Origin: Morella rubra | Taxonomy: Eukaryota > Streptophyta > Magnoliopsida > Fagales > Myricaceae | Length of the DNA stretch: 64,000 nt | Assembly (NCBI GenBank): GCA_003952965.2 | Contig: CM025855.1 | Span: 15,618,286 to 15,682,285 of the forward strand | Direction of reading: 5' to 3' | Shown: in pieces, positions 35,394 to 47,200 of the stretch | Numbering within the stretch: position 1 is the stretch's first letter | How the letters are laid out: every line of letters begins with the position of its first letter | The notes under the pieces: model-generated | What the model was told of the DNA's origin: nothing | What the model saw: the letters and a program-made list of their open reading frames with translations, nothing else | The model's database searches: none | Program-made: the position numbers and the translations under genes

Positions 35394-37837
35394 ATGGCAA
35401 GAGCAGCACTCCCCTTTGCTGCAGCACTGACGGCCGTTATTGTTCTTGTGCTAGTCCACCAAAGTTGCAGTGCTAAGGATAGGCAGCCCTGTGCTCCTTC
35501 TTGCGGCAATATAACCATACGCTATCCATTTCGATTGAAAGGCGATCCAGCAAAGTGCGGCGACCATAGATATAACCTGTCATGTGAGAACAACCAGGCA
35601 GTGTTATACTTGGATGCGGGAAAATACTTCGTCCGGGAAATCAATTACACTGTCTACACAATTCGACTTGTAGACTCGGGTATTCAGGAGGATAATCACT
35701 CCTTCATTCCTCGTTATTTTCTAAACAGTGCTAGTTTCGGTCGGAATGATATATATTCCAGTCTTACCCATATTAATACATGGGGGGAACTGTGATTCCG
35801 TGCATTTGGACCTTCCCTATGTATCAACGGAGGTTGTGGTTTTCCTGAGTTGCGAAAAACCAGTGAATTCTCGGTATTACTTGGACACGTCTTCTTGCTT
35901 GAAGAAGGGATCAGAATCTTCTCCCAACTCTTCATTATCCCATTCCAAAGGGTATACATACGTTACAGTTGGTTACAATTCCTTAGCGGAGTTGGAGGTG
36001 TTGTGCCGAATAGAGCAAATGTCTCTCACATCGTGGCAGCTGCCAGCTGGAGAATATTACCCAACTACCTGTACCGACGTTTACAATGATGTGGTCTACG
36101 GTTTTGAGCTTTCATGGTTCCTAGTATATTGCGATAACTTCACAGTCACAGATGATGGCCATTATTGCTACCTCAATGACACGTCTAATTTCCAGTTCAG
36201 TGCTACAATAATCATTCTGGTACGTAAATTAGAATGCGATCGAGCTGAAAAAAACATGAGACTGCTTTTAGATTTTGTTTTTGTTTGTTTTTTAACCTTG
36301 GGCAAATGCATGATTAGATTAACATATAACAAAAGAAAGCATATTCGCCTCTAACTAGACAGCCATAAGTTAATTAATAGTTGGTCCTGAAGCCCAAATG
36401 AATTTAATATCTTTCCCCGCCGCTTATGCCGATTGGTCATGAACAACATATATCCTATTTCCCAATTACTTCTTTAGCATATTGTTTAGTACCGTCGCTT
36501 AATGACTTGATTTATATTTCTACCTTTCAAAGTATTGTTACTTTCTTTTGTGAAAACATTTCCAGAAAGGCACCACGGAAAACTATATAGAGGTGAGTTT
36601 TCTGCCTTTTCATTTCTTGTTAAAGAAGGCATAAAAAAAAACTTTGTTTGTCATTTCGTTAGACCATATCTAGACGTCTAATATTTTATTGAAGTACCCT
36701 TTTCGATTAATTTGTCAATTTTATCAAATTGTTTGCCTTCGTTTTTTTATTTTTTTTATTTTCAGTTGCAGCTGATCTTATCAGGATGCTAGAACCAACC
36801 ATCATCAGTAAGAACGCCTTAAATTTTCCTTGGAACACTTCACTGGCATTGAATAGTAATACGTAGATTGTATACATATATATCTTGAATAAGAAAACTT
36901 CTGACTCTTTATTCAAATTTAGTTTCCCAACCGATGATGTTATTCTTTGGTTTATCAACGCAGTATCACAGTTACGTCGGTACATTAGATATGACTATTA
37001 CGTTGGGCAAGGTGAGCTTTCGATCTTGAAATGGTCGTTTGCAGCTTAGCTAGGTAGTGTAGAATTAAAGGCACCATGTCATAGAATTGCATGAGTTCTT
37101 TTTGGCCAGTAATTAACCATGCATGCGCAGACGTAGTAATTGATCTCATACTTAATCATCAAGTACCGGCGGATTACTGGGTGTGGTGTGGACGGTGGAC
37201 CGTGGATGGAGGAGATAGATAGATAGGTGGCCGCATACGGGCAAGTTGCCGACAGTTGGCTGTTAGGCACGACCTGGACGCTGTGCAGCAGCAATGGTGC
37301 CGGCGCGTGGACAACGGGGCGTGGCACGTTGGTGCGGCGGTGGGCCGAGAAGAGAGAGGCAGAGAAAATTCAAGGAGAGGATAACAATACCAGAGAAGAG
37401 AAGAGAGAAGGGACTGTTTATTATTATTTTATTTTTCGTTTCACATTTTTGAAATTCTTTTTTTTTTAAACAGAGGATGAAATGACGCTATTTCACCTTC
37501 TGCTTATTCAAAAATAAAGGGCCCAGGACCCTTGCAGGCTACAAACCAAGTTTGGCCTGGGCCTATGGCGTGATCGGCTCCCATGGCGCCCAATCCAACT
37601 TATTGAAAAAAAAACTTTAACATATAATTTTTTTTAGCAGTGCAATGGGTAGCGGTTGTATCCGCCACTGATCGAGTTAATTAGACATCAGAAACAATAA
37701 GGAACATGAAAAATTGCAAATTTTGTACGAAATCTATGCGTGGGCCTTAAACTTTTTTAGTTTACTTTCTTGATTAATTAATTGATTTATCGTCTCATCA
37801 TATCTCTTTGCAGGCAACCCACTGGAACTACTGATTA
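35394..37837 (+). pseudogene. LRK10L-type receptor kinase, gene 2 of unit B (frameshifted, kinase exon lost in gap)
   Basis: Exon 1 35394-36229 (signal peptide, GUB_WAK domain), mini-exons 36566-36592, 36772-36807 and 36964-37011, and the beginning of exon 5 at 37814, cut by the N gap. Exon 1 has a net 2-nt loss near 35758-35770 relative to A and C: the first frame ends at 35795 (SLTHINTWGEL), while GGNCDSVHLDLPYVSTEVVV continues in another. After that the ectodomain is open to the donor. A 505-bp hAT element sits in the intron between mini-exon 4 and exon 5. The kinase exon should lie in the unsequenced gap. Confidence 0.75.
37166..37670. mobile_element. 505-bp hAT-type insertion in gene 2 intron (unit B only)
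   Basis: Ends CCGGCGGATTAC and GTATCCGCCACTG (inverted, imperfect), flanked by ATCAAGTA and ATCGAGTT (6/8). The left half is unusually GC-rich (about 37180-37350). Unit C has the empty site (CTTATCGATTAATT near 57707-57720). The right end resembles the end of the 940-bp element, suggesting a related family. Confidence 0.65.
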
Positions 37838-37936
37838 NNNNNNNNNNNNNNNNNNNNNNNNNNNNNNNNNNNNNNNNNNNNNNNNNNNNNNNNNNNNNNN
37901 NNNNNNNNNNNNNNNNNNNNNNNNNNNNNNNNNNNN
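37838..37936. other. Assembly gap (99 N)
   Basis: A run of N of near-100 length, so probably a placeholder of unknown true size. By comparison with unit C the missing sequence should include the rest of exon 5, the kinase exon and about 0.85 kb of 3' flank (about 2.5 kb). Confidence 0.95.
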
Positions 37937-38050
37937 CCTCCTAGCCATAACAGATTTTGGGGATTACAATTTACATTTATTATTTGATCATACTGATCCC
38001 ACTTTGAGTGAAGTACCCAATTTTGGGCAGAACAGATTTTGCATCATTGG

Positions 38051-39009
38051 GCCGACAGTACATATCTTTTATTTGGATTAGGCACTAGCGGGTTTAATTC
38101 TGTGATCGCATGACGTAGGCTGAGATTTGCCGGTTTCTTCTCCGATAGAGGCCCAAAATGCAGCCTACGAGTTCCATGTTTTTTTCCCCCTTCTGATCAA
38201 GCCGAGCTGTCCCAAATTTCGTTTGGATGACTCGAAGCTCACCAACAAAGAATGATATGGGACTTGTTCGGCTCGACTCTATGTTGATGTATACGTTTTC
38301 TTGAACCCGGCCCGTTTAGATATTTTAGGAAATGATTTTATTTAGTGCCCGTTGTGTCACTTTCTAGACAATGTTTAAGTTCAACAACGAATATGTTGTG
38401 TCCAGCATACCACACGACATACAACCGAGACATAATCCATTGCGGTAACACTCGCAGCTTTTCATTGCCTGAATGAGTCTAATTTGTTGGAGGACTTGCA
38501 AGTTGGTTTAAGCTTAATCCTGCCTATCACAGAGGGCAATTTTATGTTCCCTTTCTTGCAAGGATCAGGTCCTCTTCAGGGGAACACCACCCATTCTCAG
38601 TATTCAACACATTATAGAAAAGACTCCTAATTGAGGACCACTGCCAATAAGGACGACTGGCAATGATAGTACAATTGTCATTGGCTAAATAATTAACTTA
38701 TTAATTCTTAAGTAATCAAATAAAAAGACTTTGAAAAAGAAACAAAAAAAATGTTTCAAGATGAGATACAATATTATTTATGAATTCAGACTTAAAATAA
38801 TTGAGATTGATTTACCTGTTATATATTTAAAAATAATAAAAAAATCAAAATATTACCGCAATTAAATTGCGTCATTAAATTATCCTGCCTTGAACCTTTA
38901 CGTCATTTCATTTACTTTCGTTTTATGCATGAATATGTGTCGTGTTCTTGACGGGTGAGAAAAAGAATACTCAACATACATTTCTTCTAGGCTATTGTCA
39001 ATGTTTGCT
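38051..39009. other. Intergenic, inner end of unit C
   Basis: Same as 17595-18544 with very few differences. No gene seen. Confidence 0.5.
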
Positions 39010-39590
39010 GCTGTGCCACTAAGCTTGGGTTGAGTATGATTATATCTGCATCAGACCCGGGAAGAATTGGTCCTTTTCTCGGATATATATTGAAGATTCT
39101 ATCACTAAAAGATTGAATATAGTGAGTTCAATTTGACATTCTGCTGACACTATCTAAGATTTCTTATCTAAGAACGCCAAATAAAACAGTCAAAGAAATA
39201 GTATACCATTCTGCGCTTGACAGAAATTTGGCCAGATTCCTGCAAAACAAATGAGACAGAGAGAAGGAACATTTTTAGAGCAGTTTCTGCATGGAGCTAT
39301 TTATATGCAAACAAGCAGGAAATCTATTGCTGCTTACCACCATAATATCCCATACCAAATGCATTCTCTCCTCGATACCTACAGATTCCCATCACCACAT
39401 AGAGAAGAATTAAAAAGTAGAATAGCATAAGTTGGCCCTAGATAATTTTTCAGAGCAGTGTATATGATTTTAGAAAAGTTAAGTACCAATTTTGATGATT
39501 ACCATTGACACAATTAGGAATTTTTCGAAAATCATCAATCCCTAAAGCTTTCTGTGTGGAATTAAAGGAACAACGGTTGGTTCCAACAAG
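39010..39590 (-). pseudogene. PYD2: Dihydropyrimidinase relic, last exons (unit C)
   Basis: Same four exon remnants and the same defects as unit B: the LQLVGTNRCSFNSTQKALG exon with PNCVNG (39503-39590), the MHLVWDIMV exon, the shortened ESGQISV exon and IYPRKGPILPGSDADIIILN. Not functional. Confidence 0.8.
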
Positions 39591-40028
39591 CTGCAAAATC
39601 GTTAAAGTATCCTGAGAAACAAATTCACAGATCTCCATAAAACCAATATATTAAAGTCAAGTCTTAGGCAATTTGACTGATTGAAACAAAGTCTTAATGG
39701 ATCTGTGGGTGTGTAGTTTGCTTATAGCACATAGTTAGAAGTCAGCATTATGGAGACTGCATCTACAGAGAATTGTGATTAAAATCTGAGTAATGGATAA
39801 AAAGAACACCAACGTTCTTCCTAGCAGCCAGTCTGAAATCTCATGAAAAGGAACTGCAACAAAATACAGATACCAAATTAGCAAGCAAACTGTCTCAAAG
39901 TTGCAAACAGTCAACGAGTTTGAAGGTCTTCCATACAAAAATCATTCTCTGAAATAATGAAGCAAATTTTCGTCAGCTTATTCTTTAGATGTTTACTTGA
40001 TTCATTCACCTATAGCATCTTTCACACC

Positions 40029-40266
40029 TTAAAAACCATTGTTGACATATACGAATTTAACATCTCCTAGACGAAAAAACATACCTTTGGTAAGCATGGA
40101 AAACAGAACAAGAACGGAGTTTCTCTCCAGACTCCACGGTAAATTGTTCAGCAGGAACATCTTGTTTAGGAATGGAAGGCTTGCATTTATGCACAAATCA
40201 GCACTGGGTTCCATCCGCGGACCCCTTTCCCCTTATCCCCTCAACAGAGTACTAAAACAACATTAA
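40029..40266 (-). other. Unrecognised exon-like frame (unit C)
   Basis: Copy of 19560-19797 in unit B, apparently identical in sequence. Unrecognised. Confidence 0.35.
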
Positions 40267-40884
40267 ATACACTATATTTGATAGAACATGCACAAATCAG
40301 CAATGGGGAATCTCCAAGAAAAAATGGAGAATCTCTCCCAAAACTAAAACAGGTACCTCACGCCTAACTGCAAATGGGGGCAAAATGTATTCCAAATTCT
40401 TGGCCCCTTAGCCTGTAACCAGATTCATGGTTGAAACAAGGTACCTTTTAATTGTGGAAATATTGCCTTCGTGCTGAGTGAGACTCCCCCTATGACTGTC
40501 TTCGGGCTTCCTCAACGAGCAAGACAACCGAGGTGAAAGAATGGACCTTTGCCCACGCAGATCAGATCGTCGACCTTAATATCTCGCCACAAACCCATTG
40601 GCGACGACGAAATTTCGTCGGTTCGTCATTTGTCTTGACGTACCCAGATCGACGCTATTGGTGACCGAGTTACCAGGGGATCACGACCACCCACCCCGTT
40701 GCTGTTATTCGGAAATTCGTCGCTAAAGACTTTGCACCCCACAAAATCAGGCATTTAAAAGCGGAGGAGTCATTTTAATTGAACGTCGACGGATAGTTAG
40801 CAGCGCTAGACGAAGCTCATGCTCTACTGACGGGAACGAGGGGACCGCGTTCTGCCGCGTGGCCAAAGCGTTGTTTTCACGTGC
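40267..40884. other. GC-richer conserved flank (unit C)
   Basis: Counterpart of 19800-20415. No gene recognised. Confidence 0.4.
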
Positions 40885-42734
40885 TACTTTTTTTCTTCGA
40901 TTTTGTTGTTTCTTTTGCCAATTGTCAGTCTTCATATATTTTTTTTTTCATCCTTTCGTTTGCTTCATCATATTGTCACTTTTAGTTTAGCTTCTGTGTT
41001 TCTTCTTCATACAATTTACATGTATCTATCCTTGTTCTGGGACGACAACTTCCGACTCTTGATTTGGAGTTCTTGCGGTTGTTCATCTAATTCTAGGGTA
41101 TGGTTAATTTACTTGTAGAAGTTTTTTTTATTTGTAGATTGATTTTTTTTTGGTAAATGATCGCTTCCTTGCATTTTTTAGCGATTTTTTTTTTGTGATT
41201 TTATATTCTTCCTTTTGTCACTACTTTTTTTTCCTGTTCTTTACGTATAGTTTTTTTTATTATTTGATTTTATATTGTTATTCTTTTAATTATTCTTTTA
41301 AATTTTTAAATTATTTTTGTACACATGACGCACTCTTATTAGTGGTGATGTGGCTTTAATTATTTTTAAAATTGTTTTTTATCTTTTTGATATATTTTTT
41401 ATTATCTTTTATAATTGTTGCATGCATGTGGGGCGTTTTGGTGGTTATGGTCATATGGATTTAAACTCCGCATCAATATTTTTTTCGTTGCTGAAATAAC
41501 GGCCAGTAGACATGATCAGGAACTAATCTTTCACAAATTGATTATTTCAAGATCTATATTTCCAAATTAAATTAAAAAGAATTAGTTTATTGTAATTATA
41601 GTGTAATTAAACCTTTTTCAATTTATGGATTCTCAAAAAATTTCAAACCACATTTTCCAACAAATTTTTTCCCCACTCCCTTTCTGAGAGCAGCATCAAC
41701 ATTATATAATTCGAGCTTCATACAACTTAATAAGGCATCATGATTCTGATCCTAGTAATTACTCATAACAACCTGCAGCGAGGCCTACATTAATCCTAGA
41801 AGCACAAACAAGTACATTGCAACAGTCACATCAATCACTCTGCTATGCAGCTTCGTATGCCATCATTTTTTTTTTTCAAATTCTCATCGCTCAAAACATC
41901 CTCGTAACCTTCTATTAGTCAAGGTAGCAAGCTGTACATCTATCATGGAAAAACCTGATTTAGACCATAACTACATTTAGAGGGAAATGAATATGCGAGA
42001 TCTCAATTTAAAAATAATTCAAAGCCAATTTTAAAACAACGGTAAAGAGAATATTAAACCTTGAATTCAAAATTGAACCGTCTAGATTTATTAAACCTCT
42101 AATTCAATCATCAAATAAGTAATCAACAGTAAAGAGAATATTCAACCACACAAAGACACAAGAAATTTGATGACGAAGTGGAAAACATTTAAAAAACTAT
42201 TTGAAAAGAAAATCACTCCGGCTAGTAGCCACTTGAAATTCACTATGAATAAAATCTTTATAACAGTGATTTGGGCACGGGCAATCCTTGCTCAGATCTG
42301 TGGCATTCATCTCAGAGTGAAGGTTCCACAGCAACGGTGATTGAAATTGAGAAAAACTTATCAAATTAAAGGAAGACATGAATCTCCAAGCATTTTTCTT
42401 TAGAGAACGGAGGTACAAGCATACTCAATAATATCCTCAATAACATTCAGAAATGTCACCCACGAACCCTAGAAGGGTTTCTACTTTTTTCATAAGGTAA
42501 GAAGCGGAAAATAAGGAGTTTCTGAAATTCGTCGGTTTTCGCTCAAGCTTGGGTCTAGCATCAATCAAACGTGAAGTCTCGATCAAAATTCTTTATGGTT
42601 CGCTCGAGCGGTCGTCAAGTGTCAGTCAAGTCTATGTAAGAATTAGTTAAGCCTCGCTCGAGCGGTAGTCGAGCTACAGTAGAGCAAAAAGTCTTTGTAA
42701 GAAATCTTCAAATCTCGCTCGAGCGGTAGCGAAG
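40885..42734. repeat. Tandem duplication copy 1 (unit C)
   Basis: Same structure as 20416-22268, including the CGCTCGAGCG cluster at about 42535-42730. Small length changes in T-tracts near 41105-41310. Confidence 0.8.
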
Positions 42735-44560
42735 TCTGCTACTTTTTGTCAGTCTTCATTTTTTTTTTCATACTTTCGTTTGCTTCATCATATTGTCACT
42801 TTTAGTTTTGCTTCTGTGTTTCTTCTTCATACAATTTACATGTATCTATCCTTGTTCTGGGACGACAACTTCCGACTCTTGATTTGGAGTTCTTGCGGTT
42901 GTTCATCTAATTCTAGGGTATGGTAATTTACTTGTAGAAGTTTTTTTTATTTGAAGATTGATTTTTTTTTGGTATATGATCTCTTCCTTGCAATTTTTTA
43001 GCGATTTTTTTTTAGCGATTTTATATTCTGCCTTTTGTCACTACTTTTTTTTCCTGTTCTTTACGTATTGTTTTTTTTTTATTATTTTATTATTTGATTT
43101 TATATTGTTATTCTTTTAATTGTTCTTTTAAATTTTATTAAATTTTTATTATTTGTACACATGACGCACTCTTATTAGTGGTGATGTGGCTTTAATTGTT
43201 TTTAAAATTGTTTTTTATCTTATATAATTGTTGCATGCATGTGCGGCGTTCCAACAAATTTTTTCCCACTCCCTTTCCGAGAGCAGCATCAACATTATAT
43301 AGTTCAAGCTTCATACAACTTAATAAGGCATCATCATTCTGATCCTACTAACTACTCATAACAACCTGCAGCGAGGCCTACATTAATCCTAGAAGCACAA
43401 ACAAGTACAGTGCAACAGACACATCAATCAGTCTGCTATGAAGCTTCGTATGCCATCATTTTTTTTTTTCAAATTCTCATCGCTCAAAACATCCTCGTAA
43501 CCTTCTATTAGTCAAGTAGCAAGCTGTTCATCTATCTTGAAAAACCTGATTTTGACCCTAACTACACTTAGAGGAGATGAATATGTGAGATCTCAATTTA
43601 AAAATAATTCAAAGCCAATTTTAAAACAACTGTAAAGAGAATATTAAACCTTGAATTCAAAATTGAACCGTCTAGATTTATTAAACCTCTAATTCAATCA
43701 TTAAATAAGTAATCAACAGTAAAGAGAATATTCAACCACACAAAGACACAGGAAATTTGATAATAAAGTGGAAAATATTTTAAAAACTATTCAAAAGGAA
43801 AAATCAATCCGGCTAGCAGCCACCTGAAATTCACTATGAATAAATCCTTACAATAGTGATTCGGACACGGGCAACCCTTGCTCAGATCTGTGGTATTCAT
43901 CTCAGAGTGAAGGTTCCACAGCAACGGTGATTGAAATTGAGAAAACTGATCAAATTAAAAGAAGACATGAATCTCCAAGCGTTTTGCTCTAGAGAACGAA
44001 AATACAAGCATACTCAATAATAGCCTTAATAATATTCAGAAACGTCACCCACGAACCCTACAAGGGTTTCTACTTTTTTTCATAATGTAAGAAGCGGAAA
44101 ATAAGGAGTTTCTGAAATTCATCGGTTTTCGCTCAAACTTGGGTCTAGCATCAATCAAACGTGAAGTCTCTGTCAAAATTCTTCATGGTTCGCTCAAGCG
44201 GTCGTCAAGTGTCAGTCAAGCCTGGCTCGAGCGGGAGTTGAGCTACAGTAGAGCAAAAAGTCTCTATAAGAAATCTTCATATCTCGCTCGAGCAGTAGTT
44301 GAGCGACAGACCATCTTGGACTATACACAGAAGCAAACTTTTGAATGACAAAGGAGAGACACTTACAACTTGATAAAGACATATTCTGATACAGAATTTT
44401 GCCAATACAAAAATGCATTGACACATCTTTATTGCTGATAAACATAATATAGGAATGGAAATTAGCCAATCTGAAATTAGAGATATTTGATGACTCGGAA
44501 CTGGGGTTTCATATTTTCAAGAGAGAACAATAAAATCCGTGTGTGACTCAGCTTTTTTTT
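42735..44560. repeat. Tandem duplication copy 2 (unit C)
   Basis: Same structure and internal deletions as 22269-24105, so the tandem duplication predates the B/C duplication. CTCGAGC cluster at about 44125-44310. Confidence 0.8.
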
Positions 44561-44691
44561 TTTTTTTTTTTTATAAAATAAGTGAAGAATCCTTTTCCTG
44601 TTGGTGTATGCGCATGTAGTACACTACAAAGCTTCACAGAGGCAACAGAGAGAAACGTAAAGATATCGATTTTGCAAGCGCAACTTTCAAA

Positions 44692-44910
44692 GCATGATGG
44701 TTTTGAGAAAATTTTAAAGATTTTAAGAAAGTGTGAATATTTAGGTGATGTTTGAGCTTTATTGTATGCGTGTAGAAGTTATTAGTTGTATTGTTGTTTG
44801 TAAAAAAGGTAATATTGAATTGTAATAATATGTGTGTAGGAGTAATGTTATAATTATAAATTTAGAAAGTTAGATTCAAATTCTAAATTTTTTGACCAAA
44901 CGAACATGCC
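44692..44910. mobile_element. ~219-bp MITE-like element (unit C)
   Basis: Same ends as at 24209-24430. Confidence 0.55.
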
Positions 44911-45904
44911 CCAAGTTGAAAGGTACTTCGCATTTGAAAATGGTGTATTGTAGTTTGTTACAGAGAAATCTGAGGTTTTGGGCAGGCGGGTTTGATGATG
45001 TAGCAGAGTTCAATTGGGACCTCTAGCTTGGTATTTGTCATTTATATTATGCTTCAGTTCCCCTGAATTTGTTATACATCATTCTATGGAAGTGTTTAGT
45101 AACAACTCCATTTTTCCACAAGAACCTTGGCAAAACCCAGCAGTTCTTCGCTTATGTGAAACTGTCATTTAGTTTTGGGTTAGACTAAATTCTCCCAGTG
45201 AGTCGTGCACCCTAGAGTCCCCTTCTCACTGCCATAGACCATCCATTGTTCCTACTATTTCTGATACAAACCTTCCCCTCTTGCATTAACCCACGAAATT
45301 TTCATCTTTCTTTTAAGCTACGGTTTAACCTTTCCCTTCGGAATTCTCATTCCAATTGATCCTCAGGCCTAGCGTCAATCTGTAAAGGGTCTCCCAACCA
45401 CTTGGTAACTATCCTTTGAAATGGACACTACACACTAGAGCCATCTTCTCTGCCTCTTGCTCTCTGCACATAGCCATTAATAGATGATTAAAGAAAAAAT
45501 TGAAGAAATTCGGTAATGTTTGAGAAAAGACACGAAATTAGATGGCAACGTGAGCACTGACTATACAAGGACACTATTTGGTCTCTACGCATTATCTTCG
45601 CTTGCTGGATGTTTCCTTATCTTTTGGACGCAGATTTTGATTTGTTGCCGTTGGGCTCCTTTTTCTCTCGATATATCTTCACTGATTTCAGCAATATTTT
45701 GACATTACTCTGCCTTATCACTTCTAGAATCATGGATCTCATTTTGACTTGAATTTGTTACAGTTGGAGCTCCCTAGAATATTGGATTTCCTTATCTCTC
45801 CATTGATTCTCAACATTGCTGAATTGTGATGTGCTAATAATGATGATGGTGTTTGATAACGCTAATGCGACTCAACCATAAGGAGTCTCAGCCAAATTTT
45901 GTGC
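44911..45904. other. Conserved unrecognised segment (unit C)
   Basis: Counterpart of 24431-25439 with almost no differences. No known similarity. Confidence 0.4.
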
Positions 45905-46510
45905 TATTTGGGAGGAACAATAAATGAGGGTAATAGAAGAATTATAGTTCAAAATATTGTGAAGAATTAAACTAAATTGATTAGTTTAACAATTAGAGAC
46001 CATACTATTGAGGAAAATGAAACCAGTTGACTAATGAAATACTTAAACCCAAATATTGAGGAAAAATAAGCCAAATTGATTAGTTTAACCAATATTATTG
46101 AGGAAAATGAAGTCAATTGATTAATGGAACACTTCAACCTAAAATATTGAGGAAAAATGAGCCAAATTAATTATTGAATAGTTAGAGACTATAATATTGA
46201 GCAAAATGAGACCAATAGATTAATGAAAGAATTACATGCCCAATTATGGAGGAAAAAAGGAGTCAAATTGATTTGTTTAATAATTAAACATCATAAGATT
46301 TGAGAAAAATGAAACAAATAGATTATAAAAGAATTATAAACCAAAATATGGAAGAAAAATTGAGTCAAATTGATTAGTTTAACAATTAGATGTCATAATA
46401 TTGAAGAAAATGGAGCTAGTTGATTAATGAAACAATTACCTACAAAAATATTGAAGAAAAACAAGCCAAAGTAGCTAATCAATTAGAGACCATAATATTA
46501 ATATTTACCA
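45905..46510. repeat. ~98-bp AT-rich minisatellite (unit C)
   Basis: Same array as in B, with a loss of about 30 bp near 46088-46092 relative to B: the best-visible noncoding indel between B and C. Confidence 0.8.
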
Positions 46511-47200
46511 AGCTAAGATTCGAATTGATTTTCTAGCAATATGGCTACGGGGCCCCCAAAAAAGTCTTTGAGGGGCTAAGGATAGATTTACTTAACCCTA
46601 CTAATCCAACGAGGACTACAAGTCTATCCCAATTTGGTATAGGCCCGGATTGGAAGCCTCGGTTGATCTTTATTTGGGTGTGACTGTGGCGGGCTTCTTC
46701 TTTCTTGGTTAGTCCGAATTTTCAAATTCCCTCTTTTACAGGCAGAAATACACTGTGGATTCAAATTTTTGTTTTTTTGCTCTAATCAAGCCAAGCCCAC
46801 CCAAATTCGCATTGACAATAAAATCGGAATCAACGATCAATGGATTTTGGACCTGGACGTACAATCCCACTGGAGCCAACAGTTAAAGATTTCTTGTCTT
46901 TCTTTGTGCAGGTAACTTTCATGCCGGTTGAGTTAAAGATTTCAACGATCAATGGATTAATTGTTTTTCATTCCATAGACTCTGGAAGAGTCTACTCAAA
47001 AAAACTTTAGTGGTTCCTGAAATCCATAGGGCATCAAAAATCTTTACGCGTGGACCTACACAGAGACTCTGGACGAGTCTACTCAAAAAGACTTTAGACT
47101 CGGGAATCTCTTTCTATTGCGCGTAGAATGAGGGGTCCTTCTATTCATTATTGTAGGCTCTTCCGATTCGTAACGACCCCGCCCGTACGTCAGATCAACT
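46511..47200. other. Intergenic, short repeats only (unit C)
   Basis: Counterpart of 26046-26700. No gene seen. Confidence 0.5.

Larger units (their letters stand above)
17553..37837 (+). repeat. Unit B: right arm of the inverted repeat, also direct repeat of unit C
   Basis: Mirror of unit A and direct copy of unit C (offset about +20469 at the left end). Compared with A it has a 1.8-kb tandem duplication and deletions near the inner end that it shares with C. It ends in the N gap within gene 2. Confidence 0.9.

Noticed and set aside
37227-37469. 80-codon frame in the GC-rich part of the hAT insertion
   Set aside because: Compositional open frame without similarity; noted only as possible captured sequence.
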